Position numbers and translations under genes: made by a program. Under the pieces are notes generated by a model. It saw nothing but the letters and a program-made list of their open reading frames with translations, searched no databases and was not told the origin of the DNA. A stretch of DNA of 23,490 nt from Plakobranchus ocellatus (taxonomy: Eukaryota > Mollusca > Gastropoda > Plakobranchidae): assembly GCA_019648995.1 (NCBI GenBank), contig BLXT01004186.1, positions 1,205,359-1,228,848 on the forward strand, given 5' to 3'. The first letter of the stretch is position 1. Every line of letters begins with the position of its first letter. Positions 1 through 10,621 of this stretch are shown here, one piece after another.

Positions 1-1280
1 TTGGGAATGTGCCCCTTGTCTTGTATGTTTTAAATAACTAGCGAGTTTTTCTATGCAAAACTTACACATTAAATTTATCATTGAATTTTATGTCATGATT
101 CCATCTCCTGGCGTCTTGCCTTCCTTCATACTTTCAGTGGCTTCAACTTTCTGATTTTAGATTGGCAAGCCGCTGTTGAAAAGCGTGTTGTTTCGTATGG
201 TCGATAATTGAACAGTTTGCCTTTGTATTTTTCCAATCGCTTCTTTCCCGAGCAGTAGCGATCCGTCTTTGATTTCCTTCTCTCCTGCTAATTCTTTGGT
301 GCCTTTTTACATTTCCTTCAAGTTGTTTCCTTTAAGTACGAATTAATAATCGAATGAATGATATTAAAAGAGTTTATGCGAGCTGAAAGCTAACAGGCAA
401 AACAATTTTTTATCTTCTTTTTTTGTCTGTGCTGTCTTTAAAGGTATCATCAACTTTGGATACGTTTTTGTCGCTCCTTGTTGTTGTTTTTGTTGTTGTT
501 ACTGCTGCTGTTGTTGCTGTTGTTATTGCTGTCGGTATTGTTGTTGATCTGTTTATCAAAATTATCAATTTATTCCCCCTTTTATGGTTTTAATTGGATC
601 ATTGTCGCAATGTGATGTCATTGTGGTCAAACACCGTATTTTCAGAAAAAAGAAAAAAAAACATGGACAATCTAATTCTCATTTTCATTTTATTCAACAT
701 TTTATGGATGTAATGGTCTATGGTCACATTGATTTGTCTTTGCTGTCAATCTCAACTGTTTGTGCAAAGCCTGTTGTTATTTAAGGACTATGCAATAGAT
801 ATGCCTACATGTACAAGATTATATCTTGCAGATTTCACCTCTGCACTGCTCGCATGATACTGATAGTACAGGCAATATACAATCACCCCCCTTTTCTCCG
901 GCCGTGGAAGGAAAGGAAAAAGTCTGAAATGTATCGGCCAATACATTCCAAAAGTTCGTGCCTTTTTGGAAGAAAATACTTAAGAGCCGAATTGCATTGT
1001 TGGCTTCCAACACACCAATGGGCTTCTTTTAAAACCTTCAATGAGTAAGATAGAAACTCTTTAGATTCTAGGCAGATTTATACAAGAACATGTTTTAGGT
1101 CCATATAATTACATTATGTTTTGCTATTATATTTTCGATTTTTAAAAATGTTTATTAACAACACTGTTGTAAAAAGCATGTTAGCAGCACCTATTGACTG
1201 TTGCCGCTGATTCCTTACAGTCTATGCCAATGTTAGTAAGTTTGCTGGATGGCTTTATAGGCAACATCTTGGTAGAATCG
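1..1280. other. 5' intergenic/upstream region, no gene seen
   Basis: AT-rich sequence with short open frames only (79 codons or fewer), none resembling a known family and none flanked by convincing splice sites. A TTG/CTG-rich trinucleotide tract occupies about 479-547. The stretch just before 1280 probably includes the upstream region of the + strand methyltransferase gene. I see no tRNA, rRNA or transposon ends here. Confidence 0.6.
479..547. repeat. imperfect TTG/CTG trinucleotide microsatellite
   Basis: Interrupted run of TTG, CTG and TTA-type triplets read on the + strand (CAA/CAG on the other strand). It has no surrounding open frame with coding character, so it looks like an ordinary imperfect microsatellite rather than a polyglutamine or polyleucine tract. 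Confidence 0.75.
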
Positions 1281-1287
1281 GCGCTGA

Positions 1288-1293
1288 TATAAG
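1288..1293 (+). promoter_or_regulatory. TATA-like element upstream of candidate first exon
   Basis: TATAAG followed by a G-rich run lies 82 bases before the candidate ATG at 1370. A start site about 30 bases downstream would give a 5' leader of about 50 bases. The leader would contain a seven-codon upstream ORF at 1340-1363 (ATG GAA ... TGA) that ends just before the ATG. The motif is short and may be chance in AT-rich DNA. Confidence 0.25.
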
Positions 1294-1369
1294 AGGGGGC
1301 ACAGGCTGTGGATGTTGTTTACTTCTAACACCTCTGTCTATGGAACGATATCCTGTCGATTGACACACA

Positions 1370-1459
1370 ATGGCCTCCACAGCATCGGAGAAAAACGCTT
1401 TTAAGTTGGCTCTCTTCTTTAGCCCAACATCTTCCAGGATTCATTTCTTGCAGAGGCAT
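1370..1459 (+). CDS. candidate first exon of the ETFBKMT-like gene (mitochondrial presequence)
   Basis: The ATG at 1370 opens a 59-codon frame ending at a TGA at 1547-1549. Its first 30 codons give a basic, hydrophobic and serine-rich N-terminus without acidic residues after residue 7 (motif FKLALFFSP, then SSRIHFLQRH), as expected of a mitochondrial targeting peptide. A GTAGGG at 1460 falls on a codon boundary, which matches the phase-0 acceptor before 3433. The spliced protein would be about 268 residues; human ETFBKMT has 262. The donor is not strong (CAT|GTAGGG), no other exon supports the join, and the gene could instead start at the Met at 3466 or at another exon in the 2-kb gap. Position, phase and composition agree, but this is inference. 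Confidence 0.38.
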
Positions 1460-3432
1460 GTAGGGGATAAAAAGTTTGTCGTTATCATTGATCCCAAGTC
1501 GATGAACTACGACTTGCTTCTCTTAGTAGCTAACGACCGACGGTGGTGAAAGAGTATCCATGCACATACCTTTTAATTTTTTTAATGCTTGTTATTAGAG
1601 TGAAATTATTGGAACATGAACGAATGTTTTTAGGTGTTGCGAGAAATATGTTATTAGAACAGCAATATTAGAAAACAAAACAAAACAAAATGTTTCTTTA
1701 ATATCAAATGTATGCACCCTTGACTTTTTACCGAGGCCAAAATAAGTTCCACAGTTCCCGATCACTTCTACATAACCTTTAATACAAAGTTCAGAATATT
1801 CGAGAGAGGGTTATCCTATTTCCAGGTCTGAATAAATCTTTTTGTTTCTGCTTAGATGTCAAAAGCTTAAGAGAAAGATGATGCGGAGAAAGATGTCTGC
1901 AGCTTATAGCGCTTCTCTTTTCACTTTCTGCATTGCGGAAAAATGTTGAAAATCATTCGCTCGTTGGCAGCCGTCCAAAATAAGCTCAAGGCAAAGTAGA
2001 CGAAAGTGTCCAATTTGGGCCTTAGGTCCATGATGCTAAAAGCTATTGAAGTGACTGATCTAATTATATTTTAAAAGGTGTCTTTGTTCCTGTGATGATC
2101 TACTCTGTTCTTATTAGTTTGGGTTTTATTCTGTATCATGCCTTCGGATATACTGAGTTTTACTTCCTCAAGATAAAATTGTAAGTTAAGCCATTTATTT
2201 GTCTCTGTCTATTATTTATTTGTCTTTTAAACGTACGTCACTCTAATATTGCCTGTATTTGAAACTACTGACCATTTGACTGCAGACATAGGCACAATGT
2301 GTTGGACTGCTTTTGATGCATGCAAATTAATTTGGCAGTTGCTATAATTTTCTTTCTTTGATCTGTAATCTGTAATTGCAAGCACTTTAGTTACGATAAC
2401 ATTTAGAATTAGAAATGCGTCACCCTCAAGCACAACCATGCTATTCTCAAATATTAGCTAAACTTCTCTGCAGAGTATGCCCGCACTGAAGAATGAAAGG
2501 AAGCCAGGAGATCTAAGTATAACCAGACTGCACGGGTTTCCACTATTTCGTGCATCCATTTTTAGAATCCGATGAAATTCAGCCTCCTGTCCCCTTTTAG
2601 TTATACTTAAGTCTTTAGCCCACGATTTAGGAACTCTTTGCCTCCTGACTTACCGACATTATACGGAAAGTTATAGAAAGCACTCTTCTTTGTGAAAATA
2701 TCATCAACATCCATTTGTACTTTCGGTTTTGTTTTAAGTCCCGTATGAATGTGTGGACTGGATACAGAGCAGACAGCCCCCCGACTAAACCGATGTACAG
2801 CTTTCGTAAGAGGATAAAAATAAGGCCGAACTTATTTTCCCGAACGTTCGGATAAATAGAGTCCGACCTTATTCTGTGCATATTGTTGTCAATATGATTT
2901 GGTGGCACTTAATTTGTTATATGTTCATGCTCGTGACGAGGGAAAGTGCGATTGATTTTCTACAAAAACGTTCTCTTTTGAGGCGTGCACCTCCAAACTG
3001 CGGCATTTGTGGTCGACGTATGACATTGGTTTGAACTGGAAGGGGAGATGAATGTGCATTTAGGTGTACTAATCATAAATCTGTAAAAATGTTTTTAAAA
3101 AGAAATCTTATCGGGAAAGTTCTAACCTTTGGTATAAACAAATTAATAGTGAAGCTATTATTTTTGTGGAGCTTTAAAATCCATACCACCACTTCAGTTG
3201 ATTTGTGTAGGCTAGCTTAACTAAGTGAAAGAACTGTGATGCAGTGGTTTTCCTATTAAAGAGACATTTGCTCTCACCACTTAACTAACAATCCTTATTG
3301 TATTGGCGGCCCAGGCGTTGTGGTTGAAGTTGATGAGTCTTTGATTGCCAAAAGAAAGAATAATGTGGGACATGTAGTAGAATAGCGGTGGTTATTTTGA
3401 ATTCATGAAATGTATTTATATGTCTACATCAG
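1460..3432 (+). other. putative intron 1 of the ETFBKMT-like gene
   Basis: No coding exon is recognised in this stretch. Short presequence-like frames (around 1881 and 1945) exist but lack usable in-phase donors. It contains the imperfect palindrome at 2816-2876. If the exon at 1370 is wrong, this is simply upstream sequence. Confidence 0.35.
2816..2876. repeat. large imperfect palindrome centred on CCGAACGTTCGG
   Basis: A perfect 12-bp palindrome at 2840-2851 is the core of two arms of about 30 bases (2816-2845 and 2846-2876). They match at roughly 24 of 31 aligned positions with one single-base indel. There is no loop, so the structure is a head-to-head palindrome rather than a stem-loop gene. 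It may be the relic of a small foldback element. No flanking target-site duplication was recognised. Confidence 0.7.
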
Positions 3433-3665
3433 ATTGTACAGCACTGGGGGATAGATGATACTGGAATGGCAGCTGCACTTAGTAAAGCTTTTCTCAGATG
3501 CCTCATCAGAGAACACACACAACTTTCAAGGGACCATTTGACACCAGAATTAATGTTGCACTTGATCACTCCAGCCTGTCATCTGTGGAGCGCCAAATTT
3601 GAGAACAGTCCATTTGATGACCCTTTCTGGGCATTTTATTGGCCTGGAGGTCAAGCATTAACCAG
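3433..3665 (+). CDS. ETFBKMT: ETFBKMT-like protein-lysine methyltransferase, exon 2
   Basis: This is the N-terminal part of a seven-beta-strand, SAM-dependent methyltransferase of the METTL20/ETFBKMT type. In vertebrates this enzyme methylates lysines of the electron transfer flavoprotein beta subunit in the mitochondrial matrix. The exon follows a CAG acceptor at 3430-3432 and ends at ACCAG|GTATAG in phase 2. Family-diagnostic stretches are LTPELMLHLITP, DPFWAFYWPGGQAL and the closing TR, which match the vertebrate protein from the KAFL-like segment onward. The first in-frame Met is at 3466. Homology begins only a few residues after it, so starting there would leave little room for a targeting peptide, and this favours an upstream exon. 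The family assignment rests on the joined exons 2-4 and is strong; the exact 5' boundary is less sure. Confidence 0.9.
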
Positions 3666-5029
3666 GTATAGTCAACCCTGAGTAAATCAAACCATACTGT
3701 GTCTATAGTGCTACTAATATTAGCTTGAAGATAGGAATCTGCTGTTTTAATGATGGCCACAAAGATTGTAATTGTCTTGCAATTGCTCTAAATTAATCGT
3801 ATGTAGAAAACATTATATATGATATTTAAAGGTTTTCTAATAATAAACACAATTTGCTGTCATCTTTTTAATAGTCAAAATTTCATGAGATAAGGTTACT
3901 TTAAGTTTCTGTTGAGCAATTGGAATTTGAAATATTCTTTACTACTAGTATTAAAAATATTAACATAGAGAAGAAAAAAATCATTTTTATGAAATATACC
4001 ATTAATGCTATGTTTGTTATGAGACCCAATACTATTACTCTCAGACCTTACCTTTATAGCCCATCATAATTTTGAACTCAGTTAATCATAAACTAATATT
4101 ATCTCGAGAAGCTAAAGTGCCTTGCTTCCCTCTTCCAAAATTTTGGAATAAATTTTAAATGGATATGTTCATAGTATCTGCCTTTCAACTAACCCCAAAG
4201 ACCGACAAATCATTAATTACACATTTTGTTTACCTGATGATTAACCAGAAGAATCTGTGATACATTCAGTTAGTTCTTAAAGAGAATTATGTGGTGCTGT
4301 ATCTGTTTTGTGCTATCATATTAAAACTTGCAGGACATTCATTTTGTACAAAATGAAAAAAAAAAATAATGTGTTCTAACTCTCCCTAATTTTTTTTGTA
4401 AACTTGCACTTTCTAATGTTTAGAAGAATAGAAATCAGTCTGACACTCAGATAATTATAGTCGAGATCGTTTAAATAATCATCCTGTTGGTGTGATGTGT
4501 TTTCAAGGTTCTGTATAAGCTGCAGTGGGAAAATGTAGTTTGCAAATGCTCGGGGCATATTAAAATTTAAACAAAATAATTAGAAACAATTAGTGTTGAA
4601 AATAAAAATCATTTTAATGAAGTTAACTTATGAAAAAGAAAGGTAGTATGAAAATGCAATGCAAAGGCATCGATGCAAAACAGAAACTCAAATATTAGAC
4701 AATTGGTTCATGGTAGTTTCTCAACCCAAGCCTGCATTGTTTTACTTTCAATGACAAGAGCAAAATGGCAGAAGGCAAAAGTAAATGAAAAAATTCACAC
4801 ATGGTGGAGAGTTTACTGTTTTAAGTTTATTTCATGTCCTCTACAATGTTGCACTCAAAAACTAATAGATTTTTTTTTGGTTTTTGTTTTTTATTCAAAG
4901 TTTTGTTTCTCTTTTAAGGTGATCTTTTCAAGACTTCAGGTTTAACGTGGTGCATAAATTATAGCGCCAAAAAATCTTCTCCAACCAATATAATAATATA
5001 TTACATGTACATGTTTATATCCTGTCCAG
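3666..5029 (+). other. intron 2 of ETFBKMT-like gene
   Basis: Bounded by a GTATAG donor and a TGTCCAG acceptor, with phase 2 on both sides. AT-rich with A- and T-tracts. The open frames in it have no family resemblance, and no repeat or RNA gene was recognised. Confidence 0.85.
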
Positions 5030-5160
5030 ATACATATTTGATAACCCACATGTTGTCCGTGGAAAGACAGTTTTGGACATAGGGAGTGGTTGTGGTTCTT
5101 CTGCGATAGCTGCATCTTTAGTTGGTGCATCAAAAGCCGTTGCCAATGACATTGATGCAG
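5030..5160 (+). CDS. ETFBKMT: ETFBKMT-like methyltransferase, exon 3 (SAM-binding motif I)
   Basis: 131-bp exon that completes the split Arg codon from exon 2 and reads through the core of the Rossmann-like methyltransferase fold. It carries the glycine-rich motif I, VLDIGSGCG (about residues 122-130 in the 268-residue model), preceded by DNPHVVRGK and followed by the post-I acidic segment NDID (147-150). In this fold these elements bind S-adenosylmethionine. Boundaries are TGTCCAG|A and GATGCAG|GTATTT. The last base begins a Val codon completed in exon 4. All key glycines and the acidic residues are present, so the enzyme looks intact. This exon is too short to stand out as an ORF but is unambiguous from motif and phase. 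Confidence 0.95.
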
Positions 5161-5646
5161 GTATTTTATTACTTTAATATTTAAAGCAAAAACTTTAAAA
5201 CATGATGCTACATTGAGAATGACAGTGATAATGTTATTAAGTTATTTATTGATCCAAAATTGTAGATTTAGAATAAAGTCTAGATCATTAAAAAAAAAAA
5301 TTTTTTCTTGAGACAGTCTGACCCTTACTCTGGCTCACAGCTGCAAAAGATTGCTTAACATCTCAACACCTTTCAGGTAGTGGTATTTACATTTTGAATT
5401 CTTAGTTGATGATAGCTGTTAAAATTTCAATATTCTAAATTCTCGAGTATGAATTTCATTCAAAATTCTTCTTGCTTTGTCAAATACATATGCAACCAGT
5501 TTAGTTCCCTCTATGCTCTGATCTCTGTTTAGAAAGCTTTGTTACATGAAAGAAAAGCCAATTTGATATTGATGATAAGATTTTCATAAACATTATATAT
5601 TTGTTCTTTATTTATACATAAATCTCCCCTTCTTCTTAATCTCCAG
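5161..5646 (+). other. intron 3 of ETFBKMT-like gene
   Basis: A 486-bp intron with donor GTATTT and acceptor TTAATCTCCAG. It begins and ends in phase 1. AT-rich, with an A-run followed by a T-run near 5290-5306. No other feature seen. Confidence 0.9.
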
Positions 5647-5999
5647 TAGCAGAAGTTGCAATCAGCATGAACTCTGAAAAGAATGGAGCTAGCGTCATTC
5701 CAGACACAAGCAATTATCTCATGTTTCCCACAGTCCCATCACCAGACCCATCTCGATTTGACATCATTTTCATGGGTGACATGTTCTACGACCCAGACTT
5801 CACTCAGCTTATAGATGACTGGCTTGCAGGCATTGGACGTGAAACAATGGTATTGATTGGAGACCCTGGAAGACTCCTTTTTATGGAGCATCCCCTGATG
5901 AGCAAGCTGAAACCTGTCGCTCGATACAGTTTGAATAAAACCAGTCAATTGGAAAATAACGGACTCACTGATGCATCTGTATGGAGATTAATTATGTAA
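5647..5999 (+). CDS. ETFBKMT: ETFBKMT-like methyltransferase, terminal coding exon 4
   Basis: C-terminal exon, from the completed Val codon to the TAA at 5997-5999. It encodes 116 residues after that Val. Segments matching the family are AVAEVAISMN (after NDID), RFDIIFMGDMFYDPDF with the (D/E)xxY-type signature in GDMFYD (about residues 195-200), the VLIGDPGR strand-loop, and a C-terminal LTDASVW. The (D/E)xxY signature is shared by the METTL20/21 group of lysine methyltransferases and is thought to help place the target lysine. There is no frameshift or missing motif. Together the exons give 227 residues from the Met at 3466, or about 268 with the candidate first exon. Alternatives such as a METTL21-type cytosolic enzyme are less likely because the WPGGQAL and GDPGR wording is that of ETFBKMT. 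Confidence 0.95.
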
Positions 6000-6340
6000 T
6001 CACATGTTAGGTATTCCTTGTTGTTATCAAATTTATCAAAATTACGGGTATACACATAGCATATCTTTTAGGTGCAGCTCATTATCCACATGCAACCTAA
6101 ATCTGGCAAAATTGTTTTATTTCTCATTTTGTGGAAATATGCATTTCAATATTTCTTGCTCAGTTACTGTGTATATATTTTGACATATTCTGAAGGATTG
6201 TCTCTAAAACTCTTTAATGTTTATAGAGAATTATACCAATGTTGTGCAATTGACTTAGTACCTGTTTTATGACTGTGATATGTAGGCTAAAATTTTCAGA
6301 TAACTTATGTCGAAGAAATAAAATTGACTTGAAATTTGTT
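6000..6340 (+). other. 3' UTR of ETFBKMT-like gene
   Basis: Runs from the TAA to shortly past the first canonical AATAAA. AT-rich with no secondary coding potential: a 66-codon frame at 6072-6272 has no recognisable content. Confidence 0.65.
6317..6322 (+). terminator. polyadenylation signal AATAAA
   Basis: First AATAAA downstream of the methyltransferase stop codon, 318 bases after it. A T-rich/TTGT segment follows within 30 bases and could serve as the downstream element. Confidence 0.6.
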
Positions 6341-6483
6341 TTCTCTTAGGGTTCGCTTATCAACTTAAATTTTTAAGCTTTAGCAAGAAGCATGCAACAA
6401 ATAAGTGTAAGACTGAAAGGTAATAGTTTCCAATTTCTATATAACATAATCGTATATCTTGAGATCAATCCTAGTGAATTGAG

Positions 6484-6682
6484 GGCACTGGTGAAAGTGG
6501 ATAGTGAACCAGCCCTAAGGTCTGCAGGGACCATTCTGTCGTGGGTTCAAGTTCTGCCACTGGCATCCTGGCTTGACAGAGAACCTGAAAACCTGAGATC
6601 ACCTTGTTGTGGACAGGCTATATACAAAGATGCTACCAACCTAATGAATCAGATCTCACATGTAAAACTGAAATAAAAAAAA
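6484..6682 (+). mobile_element. tRNA-derived SINE (full head, A-rich tail)
   Basis: The 5' part has a clear RNA polymerase III internal promoter. The A box TGGTGAAAGTG at 6489-6499 fits TRGYNNANNNG, and the B box GGTTCAAGTTC at 6544-6554 lies 45 bases further on, as in tRNA genes. The cloverleaf is not intact enough to call a functional tRNA. A non-tRNA body of about 110 bases follows and ends in an A-rich tail (about 6663-6682). The element is more GC-rich than its surroundings. I could not find convincing target-site duplications. A related but decayed copy lies inverted near 10.7 kb. Confidence 0.72.
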
Positions 6683-7145
6683 TCAACTTTATTTTATCTT
6701 CTTCTCAATATCTTGATACATTACATGATTACTGTATCCCATTGTCAGTTTATTATGTGCAGTTTCTGGGTGTATCAAATACTTAAAATGTCCAAAATTG
6801 CAGCTTTAACTCATTTAGACTCGTCTCAAGACATTTTTATATACAGCAGATAACTGTTATGTTCGTATTCCTCAGATCAAAGTAAAAAAACCTAAATGAA
6901 ACAAAAATAAAAATGTAAATATAAAAACGTAAATGAAATGCTATTGACAACTCATACATATGTTAGCTGTATTGAGTCTGTTAGTTGCAACTTTCAAATT
7001 ACAGCAGCAACCTATTATTTGGATCCTTGGATGGCTGTTGTTTAGGAAATGCTTTTCTCTTAAAATAGCAGTAAAAAGAGACTAGTCACTTCTGTTATTG
7101 TAACTTATTACAATGCAAAAAAAAAAAAAGACAAAGCTCTTTACC
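6683..7145. other. intergenic, nothing recognised
   Basis: AT-rich sequence with a 12-base A-run near 7117-7129. No gene, RNA or repeat structure could be supported. Confidence 0.6.
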
Positions 7146-7149
7146 TTAA

Positions 7150-7543
7150 CCCTATCCGTATGAGGTGTATTATTGTCGTATCTGTACTTCGGGGGGTAAC
7201 TGAGTGCCCCCCACATTTTAATATCAATATAGTCTTATCTGTACGTGTGGGGTAACTGCGTGCCCCCAACCTTATGTAGTAAAAAAATCGCTATATACCT
7301 ATCCGTACGTCGGGGGTAACAAAATCACACCATACTTTACATAGTGAAAAATAATGGATGGTTTCAGAAATGACCTCAGATTAGTTCAATATTGATTGTC
7401 AATCATTATTATGTAATCATATGTCAAATTGAATTTTTGAGGAATACTGAAAAGGTGAAAGAAAAATTCCCATTTGAAGTATTTCTAGAAAATGATAAAC
7501 AAGCCTTGGGGTAACAAAATAACCCCACACACTATGGATAGGG
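7150..7543. mobile_element. piggyBac-like non-autonomous MITE (394 bp) flanked by TTAA
   Basis: The left end is TTAA|CCCTATCCGTA (TTAA at 7146-7149) and the right end is TATGGATAGGG|TTAA (TTAA at 7544-7547). The 11-bp terminal inverted repeats match at 10 positions and begin with CCC, as in piggyBac-type transposons, which insert at and duplicate TTAA. The interior has no transposase frame. It has three subterminal direct repeats starting TATC(T/C)GTAC at 7179, 7236 and 7300. The word GGGGTAAC occurs four times (7193, 7249, 7313, 7508), the last followed by AAAATAACCCC, which makes a small hairpin. Such subterminal repeats are common in transposase-binding regions. The near-identical ends suggest a fairly young insertion. 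Confidence 0.82.
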
Positions 7544-7547
7544 TTAA

Positions 7548-10120
7548 ATGAATGAACCACAACCTTGTGGAGGGTAGATAATGTGATATTGAACTATGGT
7601 TGTTTGTTTGTTTTTATTTCAAGACATTAGGTCTAGACTTGCAGCAGCTGCTGAATTGCAGGGTTTTTTCTGTATTGGTAGATGAGCAAACATTGTTATA
7701 TCATCTTACTACTACTAGTGCTCTCGCCAAACCCTTCCCATCACCTAGCCTAAACTCTCTTTACATCCATGTTAATTGTTACAGCCCAGCCTTTGTGCTT
7801 TAAGTTCTAAAAATACTCTAACCTATCATATGGTTGGAAGAAATAGCAAAACCAAAAAGGAGGGAAAGTTGGAGACAAAAAAAAGCGGAATGTAGGCCTA
7901 TCTATGGGGAGGATGCAGAGAATAATTTCTTGGAGGCTCCAGTCACTGTATGCATCCCCTGCCTAGTGCTTCTTCTTGCAAGGGCCATGCCTAAACCTAA
8001 CGATGACTTATGGAAGTTATGCAGCATGGGTGGTGTCATTATCAAGTTTGGGGCACTTTGCACGGGTCTATCTTACTTGCTTGACCTATCAGATGATGTG
8101 GGCACACACTGTTGCTGTAAACACTCAAGCACTCTTCTTTTCTCACCGTTTCGTCTTTATTTTAGCTCATCATTTCCTTGCATGCCTTTTTAACTAGTAG
8201 GACTAGGCTCTTTGAAATTATCAATCACTAGATCTTCATCATCCTTACGTGTTAATCATTGAAAATGGATAAAGTCAAACATGCTTAAAGTTGTTGGCTT
8301 ATCAGGATTCTATCACATTACTATTACAAATCTAGCTTTTCTAGATGTAAAAAAAAACCCAAACCATCAGATATGCCTGTTGTTGAATGTTATGAATGTT
8401 TTGTACATGTATATAATTGCAACATAATAATATGTGACAAGTCATAGGTGTCTACTTGAAAATCCTTACCAAGGATGAAAAAACTTCTGAGCAAAACTTG
8501 AAAATCCTTAATGTGTGTTTTCTTTACATTGAATGATTGTTGTGAGTTATAATTCTGCCCTGATTTTTTTGTATGGTTAAGTGCTGAAATTGCCATAATC
8601 AAGTTTTCTGAGAAAAAGCATAATCTGTGTTCCCCATGTTGTTCCAGTTCGGTTTGAGGTGGCAGTCATGTATTGTCATGTTTTGTTTTGTTTAAACTTT
8701 AAACTCAATTTTGTTATTCAAATTCTTCAACTTCATGAGCATGTTCAAGTCGAGGTCCTTTACTAATTTATTGTTTAAGAGTCTTAAATTTAAAAAAAAT
8801 AATTTTCAATGTAGAACCCATTAAAAAACAAGCAAATAATGTTGAATGTTGCCTGTATACTTATACATGTTCCTCTGTTTATCTCACTTTGTTGTTTGAT
8901 TATATTTACTCAGATTTTACATGTGAACACGCCACCAGTGCTCCAGCTGCAATGTTGGCCTACAGGAAAACAGGCTTAAGTCACAGAACATTTTGGTGAG
9001 ACTGAAGCTTCCAAAGTTTCAATTTTTTTTTTTTTTTAATATCCACCACACACGATAGCCATATGTCAGAGACTTCATTCCAAAATGGATGAAAGAAGAA
9101 AAAAAAACTCATAAGGGTTGACCTGATTTTTAATTTTTGTAGATTAAGCTTTTTTTTTGCACGGGTGCACACATGTTTTCTGGACTTCGCTAGCAGGATT
9201 GTGGCAGAAAACCAGCTTATCATAAACTCAAACAATGTTTTCTTTTAGTTTTATATTACACAGATTTCATGTATTTATCTCGCTTTAAATGAGCCGTGAA
9301 TTGCAGGTTTTTCATTTTGAGTGATGTTAAAAAAAAAAATTCTAAAATTTAAAAATGCCTTGATATGTAAACAAGACAAGATAAAGTTTATAGTATAACA
9401 AAAGCTTCTTGAAGTTTAAAAAAAAAAGTTTACTATTTAATAAAATTAGTAAGAGTTAAAAAATAAGGGACTCACTTCATTACGTATCTATCTTTATCTC
9501 TCTCGATGGTCAAAATAACAACATTAGCATTCAGAAGTTAATTGAAAAAAAAAAATCTTTGCAGAAGGAAAAAAAAAAACTTGGCAACACATTTGTAGCA
9601 GACATACAATTTTTAAAAATATTGAAATTCTATTACAGAGCTTTCATATTTATTGGATGGAAATGGAATGTGATATACAATAAACAGGAAGCAAATTTGA
9701 CTTCTGTTATGCCCATCTTGATGGAATTTGGCAAATCATGGAACAAGAGCTACCTATTTTTATGCCAATCTTTGGCATAAATGATATCCAGATCATGTAT
9801 CAAACATCTTCCTTGTGCTCTCTTGTAGTTGCTCACACACAATGACATGCTTACAAAAGAATGCCTCTTACAAGCACTTTCATATGATTCTGATTAACCC
9901 TCTAATACTAGTTATTATTGTATAAAATTCTGAAAATTTTCCAAATTATTCAAACGTAACTTTGATACCCAGAAAGAAAAGACAACTTGTAATATAGATA
10001 TATCCAGCTTTAGTACTGTTTTATTGTACATAAATTAAACATTTCATGCAATGCCTTTTGAAATAATGTTATAAAATCATAGAAATTTCACACAAGTGCA
10101 TTCTAATCTATTTCTATTTC
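7548..10120. other. intergenic region without a supported gene
   Basis: About 2.6 kb between the two convergent genes. A 119-codon frame at 7834-8193 has no recognisable domain and its length is within chance for this many frames. A short exon-like segment at 8914-8995 is discussed in the findings. A 14-base word (CTTGAAAATCCTTA) recurs 43 bases apart near 8455 and 8498. The rest is AT-rich with many A- and T-tracts. Confidence 0.5.
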
Positions 10121-10162
10121 AATAAATTATTTTTGCCAAAAAAAAAAAAAGAAAAAAAAAAG
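10121..10162 (+). repeat. AATAAA followed by interrupted poly(A) tract
   Basis: AATAAA at 10121-10126, then after 11 bases a run of 13 A, a G and about 10 more A. This looks like either a + strand transcript end or the 3' end of a retrocopy inserted with its tail. No upstream coding remnant could be identified, so the parent is unknown. Confidence 0.4.
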
Positions 10163-10621
10163 CAAGCCCAGACAGCCTTTCACACTAGCCATACCAATCA
10201 GCAAGTCTATATGAATAAAAAAATGTTATAAGAATCCCTAATAAAGTTGAATATGTATTTTTTTACCTTGATAACATTCTGACAGACAAAATTTATGACA
10301 TTTTCAAAATTTCCTCTTCATGGTAACTAACCTAACAATGACAAGCACAGGATGTATCTCAGAATCTGCTTTTCTCAGTAATATTTTGATACTATAGATA
10401 TACTATATATTAAAAAAAAAACCCCAAAACATCTCCTTTTAATGATAAGTTCTTTAGGACTTTGTAATGATGGGATGCATTTAAGATGACAAATTGACAG
10501 TATTAATTATTATAACTATATCTAGTTCCAAAAAGTAGAGCCTACATAAAAAACAAAGCAGTAAAAGTGTTTAATGTATTATATAGCATGTCACCACAGA
10601 ATGAACATTAACCTGTGGCCT

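Noticed and set aside
6484-6566. Functional tRNA gene
   Set aside because: A and B boxes are present, but acceptor and anticodon stems do not form cleanly and an A-rich tailed body follows, as in a SINE.
7834-8193. 119-codon + strand open frame
   Set aside because: No domain, signal or splice context was recognised. With thousands of stop-to-stop intervals in six frames, one of this length is near chance expectation.
9895-9912. TTAACCCTCTAATACTAG as a second piggyBac-like end
   Set aside because: No matching inverted end with GGG-TTAA was found nearby, and the match to CCCTATCC stops after a few bases.
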